Translations under genes and position numbers: made by a program | Assembly: GCA_963806455.1 (NCBI GenBank) | Contig: CAWDXZ010000004.1 | Location: 226,684 to 290,683 of the forward strand | Length of the DNA: 64,000 bases | Reading direction: 5' to 3' | Origin: Bog-756 sp963806455 | GTDB lineage: Bacteria > Actinomycetota > Acidimicrobiia > Acidimicrobiales > RAAP-2 | Part shown: in pieces, positions 9,298 through 18,326 of the stretch | Layout: every line of letters begins with the position of its first letter | How positions within the stretch are numbered: position 1 is the first letter of the stretch | Notes under the pieces: model-generated | Seen by the model: only the letters and a program-made list of their open reading frames with translations | What the model was told of the DNA's origin: nothing | Databases searched by the model: none

Positions 9298-9640
9298 GCC
9301 CGGGCCGAGAACCATCGGCGCGGCCGGGACGACCTCGATGACACCGTCGCCCGGCTGGCGTCCTATGCGGCCGCCGGCGCGCACGTGGTCTACGCCCCGG
9401 GGGCTCACCGACCCGTCGTCCATGTCCCGGGTGGTCGAGGAGGCGGGGCCCCCGGTCAACGTCCTGCTGATCCCGGGCGGGCCCACGGCCGCCCAGCTGG
9501 CCGAGGCCGGGGTCAGACGGGTGTCGGTCGGAGGCTCACTGGCCCGGGTGGCCTACGGGACGCTGGTGCAGGCGGCCGGGGACCTCCTCGCCTCGGGGTC
9601 GCTCGGGCCCGAGCTCCCCTCCCTGAGGCCGGTCACTGAT
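9298..9640 (+). pseudogene. Remnant of an isocitrate lyase/PEP mutase family gene
   Basis: The C-terminal third of a PEP-mutase/isocitrate-lyase superfamily protein survives without its N-terminus. One frame reads ARAENHRRGRDDLDDTVARL and AGAHVVYAPG. The match then continues one base out of frame as LTDPSSMSRVVEEAG, NVLLIPGGPTAAQLAEAGVR and RVSVGGSLARVAYGTL. The switch falls in a run of five G at 9399-9403; four G would restore the frame. No start codon or catalytic N-terminal barrel precedes it. This is the only content of the ~520-bp gap between the oxidoreductase and ctaF. Confidence 0.75.
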
Positions 9641-9719
9641 CGCCACCGCCTTCGCCCCCGGAGCCGGGTGACGCCCGAGCCGGCGCGTTCTGACGCCACT
9701 CCGACGCCGGACGCGCCGC

Positions 9720-10112
9720 TCAGACGGCGCCGCCGCGGCGGCTCTCCACGGTCACGCCGATGGCGGCGGACAGGATGAGGGCGGCGGCCAGGGGGGCCAT
9801 CCACAGTCCGAACACGAAGGTCAGCACGGCGAACATGGCACCCATGCCGAGGATGAAGGGCCAGATGCTCGACCCGGGGAAGGATTCGATCGTGCCGGCA
9901 CCCTCGGCCACGTCGGCGTCGGGGTCGTCGTCGGGCTGGGGCTTCATCCGGTACGACCACCAGAGGTAGTACGAGCCGGGGAGCAGCCCGAGGAGGGCCG
10001 AGCCGATGAGCATGAGGAAACCGGCGTCCTCGTAGCTGGTGAACCAGTAGATCCCGGCGATGACGGCGAAGAACACCCCGATGCCGCCGAGGAACAGTCC
10101 GTCGACCTTCAT
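9720..10112 (-). CDS. ctaF: Cytochrome c oxidase subunit IV, actinobacterial type
   Basis: A small membrane subunit (130 residues) specific to actinobacterial aa3 oxidases. It has two pairs of hydrophobic helices: GLFLGGIGVFFAVIAGIYWF plus the following stretch, and a pair after FPGSSIWPFILGMGAMF. An acidic loop PDDDPDADVAEGAG lies between the pairs. ATG 10112 overlaps the ctaD stop as ATGA. It is the last gene of ctaC-ctaD-ctaF. Confidence 0.9.
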   Translation of the reverse strand: MKVDGLFLGGIGVFFAVIAGIYWFTSYEDAGFLMLIGSALLGLLPGSYYLWWSYRMKPQPDDDPDADVAEGAGTIESFPGSSIWPFILGMGAMFAVLTFVFGLWMAPLAAALILSAAIGVTVESRRGGAV

Positions 10113-11863
10113 GAGCCCGCCCCCACCGTCTCCCGGTCCGGTAGCGGTTCCTTGCTGGGGCGATGGTGCTTGCGGTGTTCGGGGTGGTTGTAGTCCCAGG
10201 TGGGCCGTTCGGACCGGATGGGCGGCAGATGGGTGTAGTTGTGATGGGGTGGCGGCGACGATGTGAACCACTCGAGCCCTTGGCCGTCCCAGGGGTTGTC
10301 ACCGGCCGGCACCGGGTTCCGCCACGATACCCACAGGTTGACGAGGAAGAAGAGGAACGATGCGCCGATGATGAAGGCACCCACCGTCGAGATCACGTTG
10401 AGCCCGGTCCAGCCGTTGCTGGGCAGGTAATCGGCCACCCGCCGGGGCATGCCGTACAGGCCGACCAGGTACTGGGGCATGAAAGTCACCCAGAAGCCGA
10501 TGAACAGGCCCCAGAAGTGGAGCTTGCCCAGCCGTTCGTTGAGCATCCGTCCGAACATCTTGGGGTACCAGAAGTAGAAGCCGGCGAACCCCGCGAACAC
10601 GCTGGTCCCGATGAGCACCTGGTGGAAGTGGGCCACGACGAAGTAGGTGTCGTGGGTCATGAAGTCGACCGGCGGAGAGGCCAGGAGCACCCCGGTCACG
10701 CCCCCGAAGAGGAAGGCGAACAGGAACCCCACCGAGAAGAGCATCGGCGTCTGGAAGCTCAGCTGCCCGCCCCACATGGTGCCGATCCAGTTGAAGAACT
10801 TGATGCCGGTCGGCACGGCGATGAGGTAGGACAGCAACGAGAAGAACGGCAGGAGCACGACGCCCGTGGTGAACATATGGTGGGCCCAGACGCCGGTGGA
10901 GAGGGCGGCGATGGACATGGTGGCGAACACCATGCCCTTGTAGCCGAAGAGGGGCTTGCGGGAGAAGACCGGGAAGATGTCGGTGACCATCCCGAAGTAG
11001 GGCAGGGCCAGGATGTACACCTCGGGATGGCCGAAGAACCAGAACAGGTGCTGCCACAGGACGGGGACCCCCCCGCCCTGCACGCTGAAGATGTGGGTCC
11101 CGAAGTGGCGGTCGCAGAAGAGCATCACCACCGCGCCGAACAGCACCGGGAAGGCGATGAGGATGAGGATGCCGGTGACCAGCATGTTCCACGAGAAGAT
11201 GGGGATCCGGAACATGGTCATGCCCGGCGCCCGCAGATAGAAGATGGTGGCGGCCAGGTTCACGCCGGTGAAGATGGCGGAGAAGCCGGTGAGGCCCAGC
11301 GACATCAGCCACAGGTCGGCGCCGGCGCCGGGGGAGTTGATGGCGTTGGACAGCGGGGCGTAGGCCACCCAGCCGTAGCTGGCCGCGCCTCCGGCCACCA
11401 GGAACCCCGACATCATGGTGATCGACCCGCCCAGGTACAGCCAGTAGGACAGGGCGTTCAGCCGGGGGAAGGCCATGTCCGGTGCCCCCACCTGGAGCGG
11501 CACGATGTAGTTGGCCAGGCCGCCGAAGGCGAAGGGCCCGGCGAACAGGTACAGCATGAGGCTGCCGTGCATGGTGAACAGCTCGTTGTAGGTCTGGAAG
11601 GAGACCAGGGAGGACGTGGGGTCGGCCAACTGGGCCCGGATGACCAGGGCCATGATGCCGGCGATGAAGAAGAGCACCAGCGAGGTGATCATGTAGCTCT
11701 TGCCGATGACCTTGTGGTCGGTCGAGGTCAGCCAGTTGACGATGCCGGTCGGGCCCTCGTGGTGGGCGTGGCCGTCCCCCTCACCGTGGGTACCGGGACG
11801 ATGGCCATCGGGCCCCCCGGGCTCCGGACCGACGAGATCGGGACGTTCGACAGTGGTCGTCAT
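10109..11863 (-). CDS. ctaD: Cytochrome c oxidase subunit I
   Basis: The catalytic subunit of the aa3 oxidase with heme a and the heme a3-CuB centre. It is 584 residues with twelve predicted helices. Diagnostic stretches are WLTSTDHKVIGKSYM, the WFFGHPEVYILALP motif with the CuB His and the cross-linked Tyr, the HH pair in WAHHMFTTG, and THDTYFVVAHFHQVLIG with heme ligands. A His/Gly-rich N-terminal tail precedes helix 1. Start and stop overlap ctaC and ctaF by 4 nt each. Confidence 0.97.
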   Translation of the reverse strand: MTTTVERPDLVGPEPGGPDGHRPGTHGEGDGHAHHEGPTGIVNWLTSTDHKVIGKSYMITSLVLFFIAGIMALVIRAQLADPTSSLVSFQTYNELFTMHGSLMLYLFAGPFAFGGLANYIVPLQVGAPDMAFPRLNALSYWLYLGGSITMMSGFLVAGGAASYGWVAYAPLSNAINSPGAGADLWLMSLGLTGFSAIFTGVNLAATIFYLRAPGMTMFRIPIFSWNMLVTGILILIAFPVLFGAVVMLFCDRHFGTHIFSVQGGGVPVLWQHLFWFFGHPEVYILALPYFGMVTDIFPVFSRKPLFGYKGMVFATMSIAALSTGVWAHHMFTTGVVLLPFFSLLSYLIAVPTGIKFFNWIGTMWGGQLSFQTPMLFSVGFLFAFLFGGVTGVLLASPPVDFMTHDTYFVVAHFHQVLIGTSVFAGFAGFYFWYPKMFGRMLNERLGKLHFWGLFIGFWVTFMPQYLVGLYGMPRRVADYLPSNGWTGLNVISTVGAFIIGASFLFFLVNLWVSWRNPVPAGDNPWDGQGLEWFTSSPPPHHNYTHLPPIRSERPTWDYNHPEHRKHHRPSKEPLPDRETVGAGS

Positions 11864-12843
11864 GTGGCACCCTTTGGCGTGGCCGGCGCCGGGCTGGCGT
11901 TGGACGGGGTGGAGTAGGTGTTACGGGGCGGGTTGTTCGAGGCCGACGAGCCCGAGCGCTCCAAGGTGTTGCCGGCCGCCACCTGCGCGTGGGCCCACTT
12001 GGAGAAGGCGGCGGGGCTCACCGCCTTCACGCTGAACAGCATCTCGGAATGGTAGAGGCCGCAGATCTGGGTGCACTGCCCATTGTAGGTCCCCGTGTTC
12101 AGCACGGTCAGGTCGAAGACGTTGGTGACCCCGGGGAGGGCGTAGCGGCTGAAGTTGAAGTCCCGCACGTAGAAGCCGTGGATCACGTCATCCGATACCA
12201 GGGTGACCTGGACGGTCTGCCCGACCGGCACCACCATCTGCGGTCCGTGGTTGTTCGGTCCCTGGAGGAGCTCGCCGGCCACGCCGACATTGAGGGCCGG
12301 GTAGTCGAAGCGCCAGCCCCACTGGAAGGCGGTGACATGCACGTTGACTACGGGTGTGCCGGTCGAGGTCACGGTGGCGTTGGCGGCCACGGTGGCGTCG
12401 ACGTTGTTCTCGGTCAGCACGGTGTAGGCGAAGAGCACCCCCACGATGAGGATCGGGATGGCGGTGTAGAGGATCTCGATGGGGATGCTCTCGTGGAACT
12501 GCCGGGGCATCTCGTCAGAGCGCTTCCGGTACCGCACGACGGTCCAGAGAATCAACAGGCCCACCAGGACAGCGACGATGATGCCGGTCGTCATCATCCC
12601 CGAGTAGAGCTTGAAGGTGTCCTGACCCTGCTTGGTGGCGCCCCGGCTGGCCCCGTAGGTGGGGTAGAAGCCGCACCCGCCGGCCACCAGTGGCACGGCG
12701 ACGGCGAGCCCGACGAGGAAGCGGCGCCGGCGGTGCCCGTCCCCCACCGGGACCGGGCCGCTCCGGGGGCTCCTGTCCCCGGCCGCCGACGAGGGCGCGG
12801 AACGCTTTGTGAAGGCGATCACGGCGATGAGACTAGTGGGCAC
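11860..12843 (-). CDS. ctaC: Cytochrome c oxidase subunit II
   Basis: Receives electrons at its CuA centre and passes them to subunit I. The 327-residue protein has a Lys/Arg-rich start, a signal segment ending in a lipobox-like VAGGC (Cys near 56), two transmembrane helices, then the extracellular cupredoxin domain. CuA ligands are visible in GQCTQICGLYHSEM. A Ser/Pro/Ala tail follows. GTG 12843 is the first in-frame start after the spacer; GTG 12822 is an alternative. No RBS is obvious. It is the first gene of ctaC-ctaD-ctaF. Confidence 0.94.
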   Translation of the reverse strand: MPTSLIAVIAFTKRSAPSSAAGDRSPRSGPVPVGDGHRRRRFLVGLAVAVPLVAGGCGFYPTYGASRGATKQGQDTFKLYSGMMTTGIIVAVLVGLLILWTVVRYRKRSDEMPRQFHESIPIEILYTAIPILIVGVLFAYTVLTENNVDATVAANATVTSTGTPVVNVHVTAFQWGWRFDYPALNVGVAGELLQGPNNHGPQMVVPVGQTVQVTLVSDDVIHGFYVRDFNFSRYALPGVTNVFDLTVLNTGTYNGQCTQICGLYHSEMLFSVKAVSPAAFSKWAHAQVAAGNTLERSGSSASNNPPRNTYSTPSNASPAPATPKGAT

Positions 12844-12934
12844 AGCGCCCGAATTAGAAGTTCAGACGCGGCCCCGATGGTGCGGGATGAACCTCCTGGT
12901 GAGGCGGGTGGCGCCGGCACGGCGGCGCCGGGTC

Positions 12935-14284
12935 TCACGAGCCGGCCCCCTCCCGACCCGATCCCGACTCCCGGGCCGCCCACGAGAACACTCCGTGCGC
13001 CATGGTCGACGAGGCCGCGTCGGCACGGCGGGTGAACACCAGGCGGCGCGCCTCTTGGACCCCGGGGTCGTCCGGAGCGGCCAGCCAGGCCAGCTCGGCC
13101 AGGTGCCCGGCCAGGCGCAGGGAGCCGTCGCGTGCTCCGGCCGGGGAAGGAGAGGTAGCACCGGCCCCGGTGGCCCGGGTCCCCTCCACCAGGGCCAGGG
13201 CCCGGTCGGCCAGGGCCCCGGCTCCCCCGGCCAGCTCGGCCAGCTCGAGGGCGAGGGCGCGCTCGGGGGCGGGCTGGAGGGTGGCCGGGTTGCCGTCCCA
13301 CCATCCGCCGTAGAGGCGCCACACCGTGCGGACGATGAACTCGGGCTCGTCGTAGACCGGTTGCAGGTAGGGGCGCTCCATCAGCCGGGCCGGCGGCGTC
13401 ACGGTGTGGATCACCTCGTCGAGCCGGGCGCCCCGGTTCATGAGGGCCAGGGTCTGCTCGACCAGGGACTCGAGGAGCTCGGCGGTGTCACCGAGGGCCT
13501 GCCGGACCCGGTCGGCGCCCACCACCGGGTACCCGTGCCCGGGCAGCAGGACCTCCGGCCCCCCGCCCGGCGAGTCGTAGAGGGCGAGCATCCGGCGGAG
13601 GGCGTCGGCCCATTCGAGCGGGTACCGCTGCACCTTCTGGGGGTTGCCGGCGTTGGGCGAGGCCCAGATGAACAGGTCGCCGCAGCACAGCACGCGCGAA
13701 GCGGGGAACCACGTCCAGGTGTGGTCGTCGGTCTCACCCTTGGCGTGGTGGAGATGGGCGGTGGTGCCCCCGACGTCGAGTACGAGATGGTCCCGGTAGG
13801 TGCGGTCGGGGTAGCGGTACTCGGTCGGCCATTGCAGCGAGTCGATGTCGAACTGCCGCCGGTTGATGATGCCGTTGTAGCCGGCGGTCAGGATGTACCG
13901 GTCGAAGCGGGCGGGAAGGTCCTCGTGCGCCACCACCACCGGTCCGGGCCACCCGGCGGCGTCGGACTCGGCCTCCCACACCGGCACCCCGAAGACATGG
14001 TCGATGTGGCCGTGGGAGTAGACGGCCGTGTTGAGCCGGTCCGGCGACCAGCCCCGGAGGATCCGGTGGACCTCGGCGGCGAGGAAGGCGCTGCCCGTGT
14101 CCACCAGGACCAGACCGTCCTCGGTGTCGACGGCCGACACGTTGGCGAAGGAGGGCACGAAGGCCACGCCGTCGGCCACCTCGGCCAGGCCGGGTGCCGG
14201 GCGCAGGGGATGCACCTCCGAGGTGGTGACCTCGCCCCGCCACAGCCGGTCGGCCATGGCCAGCACGTCATGCACCTCGGGCAT
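12935..14284 (-). CDS. Metallo-beta-lactamase fold hydrolase, alkylsulfatase-like
   Basis: A 449-residue zinc hydrolase. The metal motif HGHIDH lies near residues 90-95, followed by an FWAS-type stretch (DLFIWASPNAGNPQKVQRYP) and LLPGHGYPVVG. The C-terminal half (YDEPEFIVRTVWRLYGGWWDG onward) matches the dimerization domain of alkylsulfatases such as SdsA1. It is shorter than SdsA1 (about 650 residues) because the SCP2-like C-terminal domain is missing. A strong RBS (GGGGGAG) precedes ATG 14284. No Tat or Sec signal is visible, so it is probably cytoplasmic. The substrate is unknown. Confidence 0.8.
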   Translation of the reverse strand: MPEVHDVLAMADRLWRGEVTTSEVHPLRPAPGLAEVADGVAFVPSFANVSAVDTEDGLVLVDTGSAFLAAEVHRILRGWSPDRLNTAVYSHGHIDHVFGVPVWEAESDAAGWPGPVVVAHEDLPARFDRYILTAGYNGIINRRQFDIDSLQWPTEYRYPDRTYRDHLVLDVGGTTAHLHHAKGETDDHTWTWFPASRVLCCGDLFIWASPNAGNPQKVQRYPLEWADALRRMLALYDSPGGGPEVLLPGHGYPVVGADRVRQALGDTAELLESLVEQTLALMNRGARLDEVIHTVTPPARLMERPYLQPVYDEPEFIVRTVWRLYGGWWDGNPATLQPAPERALALELAELAGGAGALADRALALVEGTRATGAGATSPSPAGARDGSLRLAGHLAELAWLAAPDDPGVQEARRLVFTRRADAASSTMAHGVFSWAARESGSGREGAGS

Positions 14285-14346
14285 CGGCTCCCCCTTCGAC
14301 GACGGGACTGTAGCCGGGTCGGCCCGGCCCGGCGACCGGTCGGTTG

Positions 14347-14988
14347 CTACTCCGACCGGGTATCGGGATCGCTCGGCGCCGCGGTCATGCGCCCCGCCCA
14401 GCGGCCCGCGTTCCGCAGCGACCGCTTGAGGCGCGCTTCGGCGGCCGGCCGGTGCTTGGCCACCAGGCGCCGACCAGAGGCCGCCGCCGCTCCCGCCGTG
14501 CGCCCGGCGCTCCGGGCGGCACGCTCGCCCGCCGGGTCGGAACCCCCGTCCTGCCCCCCGGGGGTGCGGGGCGCCGAACCGGGTCGGTCCCGCCGGGAGT
14601 CGACCACCGAGGCGGTGGCGTCGATCACCCGTGCACCACCTCGTCCCCGCCCGGTCCCGGCCACGTCGGCACGATAGTCCGACGACCGGGTGAGGGTGGC
14701 CACGCGGATGAGCCCCACGGCGCCGAACTCGATGACGATGATCCCTTCGACGTCGGGTCGCAGGGCGGGCAGCAGCGGGGCGGCCGCCACCAGCACGGCG
14801 GCCGTCACCACCAGGGCGAGGTGCAGCCGTTGCGGACAGAGCCGCAGGAGCCCGAGCGGCCCCTGGGCGGTGACGGCCAACGCGGCGAAGGCCGCCGCCG
14901 CTCCCACCAGCAGGCCACCGCCCCGGACGTGCACCGAGATGTCGACGAAGATGACGGCCACGATCAGCTCGGTGGCCTGCACCACCCA
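14347..14988 (-). CDS. Membrane protein of unknown function
   Basis: About 213 residues. The N-terminal half has three to four hydrophobic helices (ELIVAVIFVDISVHV, LLVGAAAAFAALAVTAQG, LALVVTAAVLVAAAPLLPAL, IIVIEFGAVGLIRVATL). The C-terminal half is a basic, Arg/Ala/Gly-rich tail with no recognised domain. The start is uncertain: tandem GTG codons at 14988 and 14985 are the only candidates before an in-frame stop near 15063. It lies just downstream of tatA on the same strand and may be co-transcribed. Not recognised. Confidence 0.5.
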   Translation of the reverse strand, partial: WVVQATELIVAVIFVDISVHVRGGGLLVGAAAAFAALAVTAQGPLGLLRLCPQRLHLALVVTAAVLVAAAPLLPALRPDVEGIIVIEFGAVGLIRVATLTRSSDYRADVAGTGRGRGGARVIDATASVVDSRRDRPGSAPRTPGGQDGGSDPAGERAARSAGRTAGAAAASGRRLVAKHRPAAEARLKRSLRNAGRWAGRMTAAPSDPDTRSE

Positions 14989-15083
14989 GAACGGGAAGGG
15001 ACGCGGCCCGGGCGCTGCCTCGACCGGGGAGGAGGCCGCTCCGCGCTCGATGGGCGGAGCTCATCGGCCGCAGAGCGGCGGGC

Positions 15084-15374
15084 TCAGGAGGTCGACTGGC
15101 CGTTGGCCCCGTCGACCCGTACCTCGACGACCGGCGGGGCGGGCGGAACCGGCGGCGGGCTCACCGCGGCCGGAGGAGTGGCCTGGGCCACCGACTTGGT
15201 CCCGGCGTCGTCCTCGGAGGACCCCTCGTCGAGGCCCTTCTTGAACTCCTTCTGGGCCGACCCGAGGGAACGGGCCAGCTTGGGGATCTGGGTGGATCCG
15301 AACAGGACCAGGACCACCACGACCAGGATGATGATGCCGTCTACGCCGAAGATCTCTGCGGGGCCGATGTGCAC
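15084..15374 (-). CDS. tatA: Sec-independent translocase protein TatA
   Basis: The pore-forming component of the twin-arginine pathway, 96 residues. It has one N-terminal helix (GIIILVVVVLVLFGSTQIPK), the hinge, and an amphipathic helix with SLGSAQKEFKKGLDE, then a Pro/Val-rich tail. The start is GTG 15374, supported by an AAGGAG site 8 nt upstream; longer in-frame starts are not supported. No tatB or tatC lies in the window. Confidence 0.9.
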   Translation of the reverse strand: MHIGPAEIFGVDGIIILVVVVLVLFGSTQIPKLARSLGSAQKEFKKGLDEGSSEDDAGTKSVAQATPPAAVSPPPVPPAPPVVEVRVDGANGQSTS

Positions 15375-15483
15375 GTTGGTGTCTCCTTTGTGCGGCTGCG
15401 GTGACCAGGTTAGACCCGTCCGACCGGGCTCGCAGCACAGCGATGGACGGTCTACGGCGCCGGGCCCCCGGTTGGATGGCCCG

Positions 15484-15921
15484 TCAGCCGGCCAGGAAGA
15501 CCCCCAGGCAGAGGGCGGCCACCGAGGCCAGGGCACCGATCGCCCCCCATACGGCCAGCGCCCGCCGGCCGGTGGACCGCTGGTGCAGATACACAGCCAC
15601 GCCGGCCACCGCCACGACCACGATCTTGACGATGAGCACGGTCTTCCAGGCGGTGGAGGCGTGATCCACGCCGAGGGCGCCGATGTTCCAGAACCCGGTC
15701 ACCACCAGCACGGCGTAGGCCGGCCATAGCAGGCGGCCGAGGGCCCGGGCCACCAGCTTGGGGGCACCATCGCCGAGGGCCCGGACCGTGGGGAGGAGTC
15801 CGGCCACCGTGAACTGGCCGCCCACCCAGATGCTGGCGGCCAGCACGTGGAGGATCAGGCGGAACCCGTCCAGCCCGCCGGAGAGCGACGGGGCCGCGTC
15901 GGCCGGCAGGGGATGGAGCAT
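15484..15921 (-). CDS. CopD-like small membrane protein
   Basis: A 145-residue protein with four predicted helices. The first contains LILHVLAASIWVGGQFTVAG, the pattern found in the CopD/CopC-associated membrane domain family. Others are LLWPAYAVLVVTGFWNIGAL, TVLIVKIVVVAVAGVAVYLH and the C-terminal helix. The conserved His and Trp may bind metal or heme, but no copper gene is nearby, so the function is unassigned. It sits 31 bp downstream of the crotonase gene on the same strand. Confidence 0.6.
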   Translation of the reverse strand: MLHPLPADAAPSLSGGLDGFRLILHVLAASIWVGGQFTVAGLLPTVRALGDGAPKLVARALGRLLWPAYAVLVVTGFWNIGALGVDHASTAWKTVLIVKIVVVAVAGVAVYLHQRSTGRRALAVWGAIGALASVAALCLGVFLAG

Positions 15922-15952
15922 GGGGTGGCCTGGTCTCGGCGGTCGGGCCGGC

Positions 15953-16723
15953 CTAGGTGCCGGTCCAGTTGGGCTTGCGCTTCTCGGCGAAGGCGATCGG
16001 TCCCTCCATGGCGTCGGCCGAGCCGAACACCTCCCCGACGGCGGCGTTGTTGACCGCCCAACCCGCGGCGTCGGGGAGCTCGCCCGCCTCCTTCATCACC
16101 CGCTTGGACACCCGCACGGCCAGGGGGGCGTTGTCGGTGATGGTCCCGGCCAGGGCCAGGGCTTCCTCCATCAGCCGGGCGGCGGGCACCACCCGGTTGA
16201 CCAGGCCGAGCTCGAGGGCCCGCCGGGCATCGATCGGGTCGCCGGTGAGGGCCAGCTCCATGGCGATGGTCGGGGGGATCTTCTTGGGCAGGCGGAGCAG
16301 GGCGCCGGCCCCGGCCATGAGCCCTCGCTTGACCTCGGGGATGCCGAATTTCGCCTCCTCGACCGCCACCACCAGGTCGCAGGCGAGCATGATCTCGCAC
16401 CCGCCGGCCAGGGCCGAGCCGTTGACGGCGGCGATGATCGGCTTGGGGAAGTCGCGCTGGGCGATGCCCCCGAACCCACCCTTGGCCCCCATGATGTCGC
16501 CGGCCTCGCCGGCGGTGAAGGCCTTGAGGTCCATGCCGGCGCTGAACGCCTTGTCACCGCTTCCGGTCACGATGACCACCCAGCAGTCGTCGTCCGCCTC
16601 GAGGTCGTCGAAGGCGGCGGCGAAGGCCCGGGAGACGGCCCCGTTGACGGCGTTGCGGGCCTCGGGCCGGTTGATGGTGAGGATCTCGGTGTGACCCCGG
16701 CGCTCGCGGAGCAGTTCGGACAT
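15953..16723 (-). CDS. Enoyl-CoA hydratase/isomerase (crotonase) family protein
   Basis: A 256-residue crotonase. The oxyanion-hole stretches are FSAGMDLKAF and NGSALAGGCEIMLACD; the second includes the first catalytic Glu position (GGCE). The second Glu position lies in FGIPEVKRGLM. It probably hydrates a 2-enoyl-CoA in beta-oxidation; the substrate cannot be read from sequence. ATG 16723 has a GGGGAA site upstream. It follows a thiolase-like gene by 18 bp, an operon typical of acyl-CoA breakdown. Confidence 0.88.
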   Translation of the reverse strand: MSELLRERRGHTEILTINRPEARNAVNGAVSRAFAAAFDDLEADDDCWVVIVTGSGDKAFSAGMDLKAFTAGEAGDIMGAKGGFGGIAQRDFPKPIIAAVNGSALAGGCEIMLACDLVVAVEEAKFGIPEVKRGLMAGAGALLRLPKKIPPTIAMELALTGDPIDARRALELGLVNRVVPAARLMEEALALAGTITDNAPLAVRVSKRVMKEAGELPDAAGWAVNNAAVGEVFGSADAMEGPIAFAEKRKPNWTGT

Positions 16724-16741
16724 GGCAAGGTTCCCCTGACG

Positions 16742-18292
16742 TCAGCCTGTGGCCAGACGGTAGCGCGGCGCACCGGCCTCGACGGTCACGGGCGAGCCGA
16801 CCAGGCCGGGCACGTCGAGGCGGCCGACCGCCTCGAGCACGTCGTGGTGGGCCGGGGCCAGGGCCATGTGCCGCCCGTCGGGGAGGCGGGCGAGCACCGG
16901 CGCCGCCGTGGCCCGGCCGTCGTGGTCGCGCATCACCGTGGCCGCCACCACCCGGGCCGGGGTGGGTGTGTCGACGGCCAGGACGGTGTCGACCGCCGAG
17001 TCGTCGATGCGGGCCTGGGCCGCGGCGGTGTCCCCCCGGCGGTAGCCGGCCGGCGGGGGAGTCGACCCGTACACGCCCAGCGCGTGCTTGGTGATGAACC
17101 AGCCGAGGCCGGTGGCCAGTCCGAGCCGCCCCGGGGAGGCGTCGCCCGTCGACGGCGGCGAGCGCCGGAGGGCATCGGTCAGGGCGGCGATCGCGTGGGT
17201 GGTGTAGTTGTTGCCCGGGCCACCGAAGTAGGGGAGGCCGCCGGCGGCGGTCAGCGGGCGCCCGTCGCCGGGGGCGATCCCGAGGGCGTCGGTGGCCAGC
17301 TCGACGGCGGAGGGGAAGCACGAGTACAGGTCGAGGACCTCGATGTCGTCGATCCCGACGGACCGGCCGGTCCCCGCGGCCTGCGAGGCCGCCTCGAACA
17401 AGGCGCGGCCGGCGCCGGCGATGGCCGGTGACCGGCCCGGATCGGGGCGCGCCGCCGGGAACCGCACGTCCACGGCGTCCGCCCCGGCCCAGATGAAGAC
17501 GGCCCGGTCCCCGACCCCGGCCCGGACCGCCTCGGCCAGGGAGCAGACGAGGAGGGCGGCGCCCTGATCGGATCCGAGGAAGGCGGCCATCCGTTTGGTG
17601 TAGGGCTCGCACACGATGCGGTTGTCGGGGGCCGGGGTGGCGATGGCCCCCGGGCTTCGCACCTCGGGGAACCAGGCGTAGGGGTTGGCCGCCGCCACCT
17701 CGGTGAACGGTGCGAACAGCCGGCCGATGTACCGTCGCCGGGCCGGGGCGTCATGGCCGGCCCGGGCCGCCACCACGCTCTCGAACAACGGGTAGATCTG
17801 CATCGGCGCCATCAGGCCGATGGCCGACTCGGCCGGCCCGACCCCGGGGTGGTCGTCCCCGACCAGCGGGTCCGGCGGGAGGTCGGTGTCGGGTTCGTGG
17901 GGCCGCCCCTCGGCCCGGCGGGCCCTCGACGACCGGATGGCCTCGGACCCGGCGATGACGGTGGCCGACAGACGGCCCCGGGCGATCTCGTCGGCGGCCC
18001 GGCTCACCAGCCATTGCGGGCTGTTGCCCCCGATGGTGGTGACCTCGCACGTCGCCCCGGTCAGCCCCAGTCGGCCGGCCAGCTCGGTGGCGGGCGCCGG
18101 GCCGGTGTGGGTCATGACGCTGACCACCGACAGCCGTTGGACCGAACCCCGCAGCGCCGGGACGTCGGCGAAGGCGGCTTCGCCGGCCCGTTCCATCAGG
18201 TCGAGGGGGCTGACCAGCCTGTCCCGCTCGATGGACTGCCCGGACGCGATGACGACCGGGACGCGCTCGGGGTCGGGGCTCGAGGAGGTCAT
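16742..18292 (-). CDS. Thiolase-like acetyl-CoA acetyltransferase homologue without the usual Cys
   Basis: A 516-residue thiolase-fold protein of the long actinobacterial thiolase-like class. Recognisable parts are VVSVMTHTGPAPATELAGRL, IDDIEVLDLYSCFPSAVELA and GGLPYFGGPGNNYTTHAIA, with a C-terminal OB-like extension. At the position of the first catalytic Cys the sequence reads TTIGGNSPQWLV, with no Cys. It may therefore act as a non-classical acyltransferase, an aldolase partner or a carrier-type protein (inference). It is co-directional with the downstream crotonase, 18 bp away. Confidence 0.75.
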   Translation of the reverse strand: MTSSSPDPERVPVVIASGQSIERDRLVSPLDLMERAGEAAFADVPALRGSVQRLSVVSVMTHTGPAPATELAGRLGLTGATCEVTTIGGNSPQWLVSRAADEIARGRLSATVIAGSEAIRSSRARRAEGRPHEPDTDLPPDPLVGDDHPGVGPAESAIGLMAPMQIYPLFESVVAARAGHDAPARRRYIGRLFAPFTEVAAANPYAWFPEVRSPGAIATPAPDNRIVCEPYTKRMAAFLGSDQGAALLVCSLAEAVRAGVGDRAVFIWAGADAVDVRFPAARPDPGRSPAIAGAGRALFEAASQAAGTGRSVGIDDIEVLDLYSCFPSAVELATDALGIAPGDGRPLTAAGGLPYFGGPGNNYTTHAIAALTDALRRSPPSTGDASPGRLGLATGLGWFITKHALGVYGSTPPPAGYRRGDTAAAQARIDDSAVDTVLAVDTPTPARVVAATVMRDHDGRATAAPVLARLPDGRHMALAPAHHDVLEAVGRLDVPGLVGSPVTVEAGAPRYRLATG

Positions 18293-18326
18293 GGGCGCGG
18301 GGACGCGGTTCGTCCGGGGGGCAAGC

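Noticed and set aside
10163..11917. A 584-codon plus-strand frame opposite ctaD
   Set aside because: A mirror of the ctaD reading frame with no recognisable motifs.
14990..15064. ATG at 15064 as the start of a 709-residue protein running through the MBL gene
   Set aside because: The upstream half of that frame is low-complexity and overlaps a frame with real membrane helices; the MBL protein has its own strong RBS at ATG 14284.
16736..16745. CTGACGTCAG palindrome near the thiolase-like stop
   Set aside because: It lacks the 3-5-nt centre of the 15-bp operator and lies at a gene 3' end, so it is probably chance.
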